A stretch of DNA of 41,283 bases from the NCBI GenBank assembly GCA_018398765.1, contig JAHBMJ010004831.1, forward strand, positions 1-41,283. Direction: 5' to 3'. Numbering within the stretch: position 1 is the stretch's first letter; each line of letters starts with the position of its first letter. Under the pieces are notes generated by a model. The model was not told the DNA's origin. It was given only the letters and a program-made list of their open reading frames with translations, and did no database searches. This document shows, piece after piece, positions 31,147 to 40,301 of this stretch. Source of the stretch: Chromera velia (lineage: Eukaryota > Sar > Chromeraceae). Position numbers and translations under genes: made by a program.

Positions 31147-33282
31147 TTACATTCCAATCTTCTGGCCATGCTTAAGTCTTTGTTGAGTGGCAGGGTGGAT
31201 GCTCAGCTCGTGAGGCACGAAGTTCTTCGACTCCAACAAGCGCTGTTTGAGGTCGTAGAAGAGGTGATGGTCGTCCTCTGTCACAAACGAGACGGCAGTG
31301 CCTTTCTCACCTGCACGCCCAGTCCGTCCGATGCGGTGCGTATACTGTTCAATGTGGCTCGGCATGTCGAAGTTCACAACAAGCCGCACACCAGGGACGT
31401 GGATGCCCCGACCCACGACATCGGTGGCGATCAACGTCGTGTACTCTCCCTCTTTGAAGCCCTCCAACGCCCTGCTTCGCTCATCCTGATTCTTCTCCCC
31501 ATGAATGGCGATACAGCTGTATGATCCCATCATCCGATCCAAGGACCTCTCCAGCTGTTTGGCCACCACAATTTGGTTCACAAACACAATTGAGGGCCCG
31601 TCCACCCCCCGACCGTTGAGCAGCTCTCGCAGTCTGGCCTCCTTTCTCGCCTGGGGTACAAATTCGATGCGCTGCTCGATCTCTTTCTTTCCCTCCCCCG
31701 GGTCCCCGATGGACATGTACACGGGGTTTCGGAGGAAGGACCTCGCGATCTTTTCAACTGCAGGGGTCATGGTGGCGGAGAACATGGAAGTCACTCTATG
31801 CCGGAGTCTATGCTTGGTGGCCTTCCCCTCCAGCTCTTCTCTCAACCTCTCGTCTTCCTTCTCGCCCTTCATCAAAGTTGTTGTACTAACAGGAAGTTGA
31901 TGGAGAATCCAAGAAACCACCTCCTCGAACCCCTCCTCAATCATGCGGTCGGCCTCGTCTATCACCACGTAGTTGCACTGATTGAACACGATGTAGGACC
32001 TCTCGATGAAGTCTTTGATCCTGCCCGGAGTGCCCACCAAAACCTCCACACCCTGTCTAAGGGTAATCCCCTGAACCTCCGGATTCACCCCCCCGATCAC
32101 ACACGCAGTCCTGATCTTCGTTCGGTCTGCGAACTTTCGGGTCTCCTCATCTATCTGCACTGCCAACTCGCGGGTGGGTGCGAGAACAAAGCAGTAGGGC
32201 CCGTCAGAAGCCGTCTGATCGTTCAAGAGAGGGAGCGTCATGACGTACTGCAGCATCGGAAGAACGAAGGCCACAGTCTTGCCTAAGCCCGTCTCTGCGA
32301 TTCCAATCATGTCCCTCCGTTGACAGCCAATGGGAATGGCCTGCATCTGCACAGGTGTGGGACTCTTGTAGCCCTGTTCCTCCACAGCCCTCAAGAGCTG
32401 CGCATTCAAGGGGGCCTCTCTCCAAGTTCTGATCGGAAGGGGGACCTCCGAATTCGATGGGGTTTTTTTTATGTGGATTCTGAAGTCCTCTCTGAAAATC
32501 TTCCAGTCCCTTTCTGTCATCTCTGCAAGTGGCTTCTCACTCCAGTGTGCACAACTATCTGCATCCCTCCCTCGGTCTTTCCCGTGCTGCCTCTCAGGCA
32601 TCTCTGTGTCACCCTCCATCTGCATGCGGCGCTTGACAAGCGTGTCGTAGAAATTGTTCTGCTTGCGCTGCATACGACTGTCTATTCCCCCCTGGAAGCC
32701 GCGGCCGAACAATAGCTGGGGCTCCACCCGTTTTTTATACAGCGGGTTGGCGTCCCCCAGGGCAGTGTCCTCGGAGGCATCCCAGTCGAATTTGAAGACT
32801 CTCTTCTTGGACTTTTGGGAGGACTTCACGGCCTTCTGCTTCTTCTCTGTTGTGCCCAGATAATGGGATCGGATCTGTGTCCGCTCCTGCGGGGCGTGAA
32901 GACTTTGTTCGTGGCGGCAATGATCGGTTGGGGAGAGCTTGAGAAGGCGCAGAGACGCAAGGGCGGAATTTCCCTTCTGCCTCTCCATCTCTCCTTCCCG
33001 GCGTGTTCTCTTCTTTTCTCTCTGTATTCTCTCCTGCTCTGTTGCCTCCACACGAATCAGACGCTCTTTCTCCTTCCGGACTTCCTTCTGGGCAACAAAG
33101 TCCATTCTCGCCTTCTCGGCTGATTCTCTCTTCGTTTTGTCCCCCAACGCTTGTTCTTCCTTCTGCTTCTGTCGCATCTCATCACGTTGCTGCTTCGTCT
33201 TGAAGGCGACCCTGAAAGGTGCGTCACTTGCGGCCTTTGTAGACGGGTCCACATTTCTCTTCTGCGGCAGGAACCTGTCCAT
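31147..33282 (-). CDS. PRP28: DEAD-box RNA helicase, Prp28/DDX23 type
   Basis: An intronless frame of 711 residues starts at the ATG complementary to 33280-33282; the frame is open 23 codons further up, but without ATG. The N-terminus is charged and coiled-coil-like. The segment KFDWDASEDT, NPLYKKR, LLFGRGFQGGID and ERDWKIFREDF before the helicase core is diagnostic of Prp28/DDX23. Core motifs: PTPVQMQAIP (Q motif), AETGLGKT (329-336), PTRELA, DEAD (442-445), SAT (502-504), ATDVVGRGIH (H628 where Asp is usual) and HRIGRTGR (649-656). Prp28 is the U5 snRNP helicase that displaces U1 from the 5' splice site when U6 takes its place, in the nucleus. The length is close to yeast Prp28 and shorter than human DDX23, which has an RS tail. 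It fits an intron-rich genome. Confidence 0.95.
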   Translation of the reverse strand: MDRFLPQKRNVDPSTKAASDAPFRVAFKTKQQRDEMRQKQKEEQALGDKTKRESAEKARMDFVAQKEVRKEKERLIRVEATEQERIQREKKRTRREGEMERQKGNSALASLRLLKLSPTDHCRHEQSLHAPQERTQIRSHYLGTTEKKQKAVKSSQKSKKRVFKFDWDASEDTALGDANPLYKKRVEPQLLFGRGFQGGIDSRMQRKQNNFYDTLVKRRMQMEGDTEMPERQHGKDRGRDADSCAHWSEKPLAEMTERDWKIFREDFRIHIKKTPSNSEVPLPIRTWREAPLNAQLLRAVEEQGYKSPTPVQMQAIPIGCQRRDMIGIAETGLGKTVAFVLPMLQYVMTLPLLNDQTASDGPYCFVLAPTRELAVQIDEETRKFADRTKIRTACVIGGVNPEVQGITLRQGVEVLVGTPGRIKDFIERSYIVFNQCNYVVIDEADRMIEEGFEEVVSWILHQLPVSTTTLMKGEKEDERLREELEGKATKHRLRHRVTSMFSATMTPAVEKIARSFLRNPVYMSIGDPGEGKKEIEQRIEFVPQARKEARLRELLNGRGVDGPSIVFVNQIVVAKQLERSLDRMMGSYSCIAIHGEKNQDERSRALEGFKEGEYTTLIATDVVGRGIHVPGVRLVVNFDMPSHIEQYTHRIGRTGRAGEKGTAVSFVTEDDHHLFYDLKQRLLESKNFVPHELSIHPATQQRLKHGQKIGM

Positions 33283-33577
33283 TCTGATTGAACGGACCGG
33301 GGTGCAGTCTGTGACACGCTGAGGCTGAGAAGAGCTCCCAGAGAACGTCAAACACTGGTACGTACTTGGTTGAGCGAAGATCCTTGTCGCAGATAAGAAA
33401 CCGGTATAGATTCAACCGATTCAAGGTGGACCTAGATTCAAATCTTCAGATCGATTGGCAACTTGGAACTGCCACGGGTTGATAGTCACAGAAGAATTTA
33501 AGGCTGATGGGTCCCGCGTGGAGCTCCACACAAATCAGAAACCCGGGCAACCATGAGCAACCCGATTCATCGGATCG

Positions 33578-33677
33578 GCGCGCGATTTCGCGCGCGCGCA
33601 AGCTCCTTAGTTTTTGCGCTAATAGATCCGCCCCTCATATATGGGCATGCATAACAAAAACCTCAATATCATCATTT
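33578..33677 (-). repeat. Dispersed repeat copy B and CG-rich hairpin
   Basis: 33623-33677 is the inverse copy of 27441-27500. Next to it, 33578-33595 is an 8-bp inverted repeat (GCGCGCGA, two-base loop, TCGCGCGC), similar in composition to the palindrome at 17569-17584. Confidence 0.75.
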
Positions 33678-33739
33678 GTTTTTTCCAAACGTCGATCAGT
33701 GTCATTCTGATTCATTCAGTGATGATCAGACTCAGATTT

Positions 33740-34022
33740 TTTTTTTGTTAGATCAGGTGACAAAAAAATAACTCATTGAAACTCATTGCTAGCTCTTGAA
33801 CAGTCTTTATCTATGTACTGACAAGATTCCATATTATTCTAGGTCCGATTTCTGAGAGGCTAAACACGATATCGATAGGCTACCATAGGCTACGATATAC
33901 AAGATAATATACAATATATACCAGTCTATTGCTAAAACTTTAAAGCGGTGTAAAAAAGCCTTAACATTTTTAATTGAATCTAACTTAAAACTAATTAAAA
34001 CGTTTTAACAGTTTAAAATTAA
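33740..34022. other. AT-rich island left of element 2
   Basis: Strongly AT-rich, no gene. Together with 40302-40700 it forms the island that element 2 split. Confidence 0.7.
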
Positions 34023-34330
34023 GTAGAACGTGCAAGCGGGCCGGCACCGGCCAACCAGTCCCGCCGCACAGCGCGCCTCCAGAGAGCCATGACCGAGCAC
34101 GTACGCATCTTGCAGATCAATGCATGCAGAATTAATTGCATGTACGTAAATGCATGTAAACAGTAATTCGACAATACAGAATGATGGAGTCAGATAAGTC
34201 AGAGACTTGATTGATGGTTAGAAGTGAAGTAGCCTTGCTTCAGACACCTTTTGACAACGAATACATAAAAGTGCTGTGTACGCTCGGAGGGCAAAGACGC
34301 CCCTAGACAAGCAGTGTCTAGCTCTTTCTA
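34023..34330 (+). repeat. 5' LTR of element 2
   Basis: 308 bp, from GTAGAACG to CTCTTTCTA. It contains repeated TGCATG motifs (about 34120-34155) and probably the element promoter. Noncanonical ends. Confidence 0.95.
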
Positions 34331-34359
34331 GTAACAACCCAGCGAGAGAATAAGTGAGT

Positions 34360-35358
34360 CGGGATCGTCGTTTCCGGTTCTACAGAATGACCAGGTCTTC
34401 AAGCCCTGGTGGGATCAGTGCGTATCGAAAACAGAAGGGGCAGAAAAGCTCTTCGGTGCCTCTGATGAGAATATTGCATAATGGCAGGCAAGCAAAATTT
34501 ACTCGGCAACTCATAAGCATCCAATTGTTGGAAAGTCCATCCAACATCTTTTCGATCAAAAGAATGACTCCCATGATACGATGTTCCACAATGCTGGCAC
34601 CCTTAAGATAGATTGGGTCAAGTACAGGGACGCCCTTTTAGACAAAATCAAACAGCTCCTTGAAGAAACTGCGAAGGCCAAATCTAAAAAGAATGCGCGT
34701 GAATGGCGCATGCTTGCGGATAACGGCCGAGATTTTGCATCGTTTCAACTTCTTGTCGACTTCTTTGAGGTACTGGAGAAGGAGATGAAGGACTCAAAGG
34801 GAGAGAAGGACGTGCCTGATTCTCCGAGAGGGGAAGCTGTGTTGCTTGCTTCCCCGCCTACAACCAGAGGATGTTGGGGACAGATTGGGATGAAGACAAT
34901 CTGTCTGACTACGGAAAATTGATTGCGGAGGCAAAGAAGCTCGCATGCAAGACCTAAACCAACATCATCACGGAACTAGCAGGAAGTCCGCCTGCCTGGC
35001 AGACCACCACCACCAACAACATCACTCAGATGAAGAAAGCCACAGTTGACGACTCGTCAAGCAGGAGGCTGCCTTTGTCGGTGGCGCTGGTTTTCCTCCG
35101 AGGGGGAGGAATAGAGGCAGAGGGCGGGGAAGAGGCAGTTCAAGGGTAAGTCGAGGAGGAGGTCATGGGAGGCAAGAGAGACGCCAAGAAATGAACCCAA
35201 ACGATTGCCCAAAGTGTGGCAGGGCAGGGGGGCATGACCCAAAATGGCTTGAAAAGAATGATTGTCCAGAGAAGACACACACGTGCGAGATCTGTGGGAA
35301 ATATGGACACAGGCCACGCGTGTGCAGGAAGAAGAGGGACACTGCAAACACCCCCTAA
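34360..35358 (+). pseudogene. Element 2 gag with CCHC zinc knuckle
   Basis: A gag-like frame runs from about 34360 to 34922 (FKPWWDQC, WVKYRDALLDKIKQLLEE, helical and charged) with one TAA at 34479. No ATG lies at its start; an ATA at a plausible place could be a mutated ATG. Near 34860 the coding character moves to another frame (TDWDEDNLSDYGKLIAEAKK), which has a TAA at 34955, then to a third frame with CPKCGRAGGHD and a classical CCHC knuckle CEICGKYGHRPRVC, ending at TAA 35356. CCHC knuckles bind the element RNA during packaging. The frame changes mean at least two indels or unrecognised splicing. Confidence 0.8.
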
Positions 35359-35568
35359 GCATCCACATCCAAGTCCAGAGGCAGACTGAGGAGGCCCCCA
35401 TTCACAGAGGGGACGTGGAGGGATGCAAGCTGCTTGAGGTGGTGGCCCCGGACGATTCGATGGCAAGGCAGCCTACTACGCTCAACATGAGAAGAATGGT
35501 CAAGGGTGCACACCTGATTAATATGAGGTCAGCAGACTTGCGGGACATCATTCCCAGTCTGGAAAAGG

Positions 35569-35671
35569 TTCTCAGAAGGCAGGCCACCTTCTTAAGTGTT
35601 TTCGAAATAATATGTGCATGTCTGTGCTTCCTCATTCATCTCCCTTCTTTCTGTCTCTCTGATATTGGCAG
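35569..35671 (+). other. Intron-like segment between gag and pol of element 2
   Basis: GT at 35569, then a strongly pyrimidine-rich stretch and the acceptor GATATTGGCAG ending at 35671. The surrounding element is purine-rich, so the stretch stands out. The pol frame is open directly after it. Confidence 0.4.
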
Positions 35672-38600
35672 GGTGCGGAGGGAGGAATTCGACAGACATT
35701 ACACACGACATTCCAGATGAGGGATGGTGCGCCCCAACCATTCTTTATCGACGTGAAGGAGCACCACGCCTACATGGTGGACTCTACTGGAGATGACGCG
35801 AGACCCCCAGATAAGTCAGTATCGGTCAGTCAACACAGACCTGCTGCATGCCGTCGGATGCACATCGACTCATGCACCACGGCACCCATAGGATGGGAGA
35901 GAGAGCTGGGAGGAATGGTTGTCTGGAGTAGGCCATCTGACATGTCTTTTGGGCTTATGCAGAAGGAGACAGAAAAGAAGATCTAAATCTCCCGTCTCGT
36001 ATGCATTGCACAGAAATGCAAAGTCAGAGGGGTAGGCTGGAAAGTCCTTTTTGTCATGGTCTATCTGACGCACGACCCAGTGCCATATCTGATGAGACAG
36101 GATGATGCTGAGGGGGAGACGATTTTACGAAAAGAGGGGAAGGAATCATATGTGGTCGTGAGGGATGCCAGGGGGTTCTTAGCGGAGATCCTTGTTGACA
36201 ATCCAAGGGGAGACGGCCGCACAACAAACCTTCCGTTCACAGACGTCATTGTTCCCCGTACTAACGAAGTAGCAGCAGCAATGAGAGACGAGGGGAGCGT
36301 GTGGGCTGTGGGGTTGTGCACCATTGGGTTTGAGGAACTGAGGGCAGAACACAGGAGATTCGGGCACGTAGGCAGAGATAAGCTAGAGCCCACACTGGCC
36401 TGCAGAGGGATGCAGGCAAGAAGTGAAGACTGGAAGAGGCTTGAGACAGAGTGCCGACTGAGTCCCCTCAAAAACGTAACCATCCCCACTCTAGCTCCAG
36501 TACCCACCCGACATAAGGATGCGGGTGGGCTTTTCGACATCATACAGATTGATCACTGGTTTCCCAATGATGATGAGATGGCAGGGCCTCACAAATGCTG
36601 CATGTGGGTGATTGATCAGTGGGGGGGACTTGACCTTGACTACCCCCTCAGGTTATAAAACTAGTCCGTCGAGGGGTTCAAAGAGCATATCGACTTTGTT
36701 GAGTCGTTTGGGGGAGTACAATTCCAAAAGGAAGGGCTGAAGGCAGTAGTAGCACGCATCTGGTGCGACGAATCGGATGCACCTGAATTCCGAGGGGGGG
36801 AGTTTGGAGCGTTTGCAGAGCGAAGGGGAATAAGATTTTTGGACCATCCGTCCAGAATCAAAGGAGCTCTGGGTTTTATGAAGGGGAAAAACAGGCATGC
36901 AAGAGCAGAGCTTAGTGCCTTCCGGGCTGAATGGAAGCGCTAGTTTAGTTCATGCCCCAAATCCCTCTGGGGTCATATGGCCAGAGGGATCAGCATCACC
37001 AGAGCTAAGACATACAGCAAGGTGCTTCGCACCTCCCAATGGAAGAAAACCTTCGGCTCTGACCCTCCCTACCATTTTTTTTGCGGAGATGTGGGTGTGT
37101 TGCGAACTGCAGAGAGTGGAATCGAACTTCCAGGCAGCGAGGTTGTGTGGCTCTATGAGAGGAACAAAAACCTTGCTGTCGTGACTCGAAAGCAACCGAA
37201 CCGTGACGTGTAGGACATCATTCACACGTATCCTCACTACATCAAACCAGTGAAGAGGGGTATTGTAGCATGTTGGGGGGGGCCTGAATGGGTCCCCGAG
37301 AGCAACGAATCGCAACAGCAGCAGCCCTACGCCATTCCTCCTTTTTCTGAAGAGTCCTCCCAGAATGATTTCCTTCCCGCCCCCCCTGTCCAAGGAAATG
37401 CATCCAATGAGGGGGTGCATGGTCACGCCTCTGGTGGGGGGGTGCAGCAAGCCCTAGAGCAAGCCGATGGACAGGCAGCAGTCCCAGAGCAGCATGGGGC
37501 TGATGTGCCACCAGCTTCACAGGAACACTACACAGGCATCCTTGTGCAGGGAAGGAATAACCAGCTGGTCCCCATGGCCATGACTGGAAAGGCATTCAAA
37601 CGGACCGTCCCCGTCTTCTCACTCTCAAAGCAGCCAGATGGTACCTAAAATTTTTCTGGCATCTCCTCGAATGTGCGCAAAGCAGATATGCTGCATTATT
37701 TCGAGATTGTAGGGGGTCGTATTCCATCTGCAATCGAAACACAGATTTCACCCCCTCTTCCATTGCAGGCGGAGGGGTGTATGAATAATCAAGCACCTGC
37801 TCAGGGAGAGGGAGATGGAGACAGAAAGGGAAGGGACGACTCACCTAATGGGAGAGACCATAAACTGAAACACAGTGATGATGAGGATTCTCTCTTCGGA
37901 GAGAACTTCCTCGCATCCGATGCCCTGACAGGAGGGCAGTTAGATAGAAACAACAAACAGGAACAGGATGGGGGGCCTCCAGGGGCAGACTTTGGAGATG
38001 AGCCTCCTGCAGACAACGTCTTCTTTCTTACTCTTCCCCACGACTGCTTCTACCTAAGACCAGACCCCGAGCATCCTATCATAGTCCCTGACGACTTCAA
38101 GCAGGGATCCACGCAAACCCCTGCGCTTCCGGAAGAGGTCGAGAGGGGAGACTTCGATGAGGCATGCAGAGACGAGTGGCTAAAAAACATTATAGGTAAG
38201 GGAGTACTGGGTAGGGTGGTCGACAGAAAGGAAGTGGACTCTGTCATGCGCATGGGTTGGAGACTCACTTAGAAAGAGAAAGAAACCAAGCAGGCAGAGA
38301 AAGAAAAGGAAGAGAACAGGCAGAAGCAAGAGAAAGCAAGAATTGATCGGCAGTCAGGACGACAGGCAGACGGTTCTCAGGGAGACAGAGAGGTACAACA
38401 GCCTTGCAAGTACAAGGGCAGGAAAGGAAGGATGAAAGAGAACGAACCGAGACAGGCAAGGCCAGAGAACAGAAAGCCAAAAGCAAGATGCTTCGGAAAG
38501 GGTTTCACAGACAAAAGAGCGGTTGACACTTATGTCGGCACACCTTCCGTCTGGGCAATTCTTATATTCTGCATTTTTTCATTAACTTTCTGTCTCTCTC

Positions 38601-39922
38601 GTTTTGTGGGGGACATCTCTGGAGCATTCCTCACTGCCCCTGATAAGAATAAGAAGAGAGCCGCAGTCATCATTCCCGATTGGCTGCCGCACATTCCAGC
38701 TAAGAACTCATATGAAGACATGAACGACAGGGACTACGAGACCCTCAGAAAAGCAGCCCTCGAAATCAAGCCGGGGGAGCTTCGATTAGTGGAAAAGGGA
38801 CTCTACGGGATGCCCTGCTCAGGTAACATCTTTGACAAAAGCCTTGCAGGAGTCCAAGGTGAGGCAGGATATGAACGACTAGAGACAGGGGTGGCAGTCA
38901 AAAGAAGTGAGGCAGGTGAGCCCACTGTGGGTGTCCAAATCAATTGTATTGATGATGTATTCGGGGCAAGGAGGGGTAGGAAAGAGACCACAGACGAAAT
39001 TGTATTCCTCAGAAGCAGGTTTGAATGGGGACACCTCTCCAAACTTCTCTCTGATGCCAGTATCAAGTATACCGGCATGGACTTCTCTTTCTTCAATGAG
39101 ACAGTGGAGGTATCTCAGAACTCATACAGCAGGGGGGTCAACACAGATGCCCTTTGGAGAACGATTGGAGAAAAGAAAAAGAAGGGGGAAGTGAAAGCCA
39201 CAGAACTTGAACCCGCAATCGAAATGGAGAAAGAGGGGGGATTGGAGCCGCTCATACGGAGTATCAATGGTGTGTTGCATTGGATGGTGTGCACACGACT
39301 CTCTAGACGTGTCTGGGCAGATGAGCTCAGTTACCACTCCACCCAACCATGCAGGAGAGTTGTTAGAGCAGCAGTCAGGGTCTTAGAAATGGTAAAGGAG
39401 AAGAAAGAGCCGATCCGTCTGTGGGCACTGAAACGATTTAAGAGAGTTATGCTAGCTGTGCTAGGTGACAGCTCCTACTCCCAAACCACCTACAGTAGAA
39501 GGTTGGGTTAGCTGATATTCTTGGTTGAAGAAGGATAGACTCCAGAGACAGCAATACAGGAAGCCAACCCATGGCAGAACATAATAGCATGGCATACTGA
39601 ACGCCACAACCACAAACATAGGAGTAACACAGCAGCAGAAGCAACTAGCTTCAAAAACATCATCAAGCATCTTCCCCGTTTAAAGACACTCGCAACCCAC
39701 CTGTAGGGTTAGGAACCGAAAGTACAATTCTTTACTGATTGCAACCCGTTCTTTGAACAGTTGAGGACGGGCATAGCAGCAGATGGTACCTCACAGGGGA
39801 TGCTTGATTTCATCATACAGGAACTCGGACAGACCAGAGGGTCAGTGACTTGGTGCAGGAGAGAGGTCCAGATGGCCAACGGGCTGACTAAGCCGTGTTG
39901 GCCTGGGAAGGAATTTTCATGA
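35672..39922 (+). pseudogene. Element 2 pol polyprotein, one frame with 11 TAA/TAG codons
   Basis: One frame of 1417 codons covers a protease-like region (FFIDVKEHH), a pre-integrase HRRFGH motif (about 36355), integrase (IQIDHWFPN, RGGEF; the Glu of the DDE triad appears replaced in GFMKGKNRHA), a spacer, reverse transcriptase (DISGAFLTAPD, KGLYGMPCSG, CIDDVFGA as the YVDD box, MVCTRLSRRVWADEL) and RNase H (FFTDCNPFF, VQMANGLTKP as the terminal ADxLTKP). Internal stops are TAA at 35984, 36656 and 37646, and TAG at 36662, 36941, 37211, 38270, 39509, 39536, 39704 and 39710; the end is TGA 39920-39922. There is no TGA inside and no frameshift. Confidence 0.92.
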
Positions 39923-39993
39923 ACAGAGAAGAACAAATGACAGAACAAGGATGACAGAAGAAAGACATAGATCTTTGTAAGATAGGGGGATGA

Positions 39994-40301
39994 GCAGAAC
40001 GTGCAAGCGGGCAAGCACTGGCCAACCGGTCCCGCCATACAACGCGCCTCCAGAGAGCCATGACCGAGCACGTACGCATCTTGCAGATCAATGCATGCAG
40101 AATTAATTGCATGTACGTAAATGTATATAAACAGTAATTCGATAATACAGAATGATAGAGTCAGATAAGTCAGAGACTTGATTGATGGTTGGAAGTGAAG
40201 TAGCCTTGCTTCAGACACCTTCTGATAACGAACACATAAAAGTGCTGTGTGCGCTCGGAGGGCAAAGGCGCCCCTAGACAAGCAGTGTCTAGCTCTTTCT
40301 A
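39994..40301 (+). repeat. 3' LTR of element 2
   Basis: 308 bp, paired with 34023-34330; 17 of the 18 differences are transitions. A G-rich polypurine tract lies just upstream. Confidence 0.95.

Larger units (their letters stand above)
34023..40301 (+). mobile_element. Ty1/copia LTR retrotransposon, element 2 (full length, stop-ridden)
   Basis: Two LTRs of exactly 308 bp (34023-34330 and 39994-40301) differ at 18 positions without indels. ATTAA flanks the element at 34018-34022 and 40302-40306 as the target duplication. The order is gag, zinc knuckle, protease region, integrase, reverse transcriptase, RNase H, polypurine tract (about 39981-39990, AGGGGGA), 3' LTR. This is Ty1/copia order. After the 5' LTR comes GTAACAACCCAGCGAGAG; GTAACA is shared with the same region of element 1. 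The element belongs to the same broad group as element 1, but the proteins are clearly diverged. Confidence 0.95.

Noticed and set aside
35672-39922. Nuclear reassignment of TAA/TAG to an amino acid
   Set aside because: Not adopted as the main reading: the 711-codon helicase and 1459-codon AT-hook genes have no internal TAA/TAG and use them as terminators. Kept as a testable alternative.
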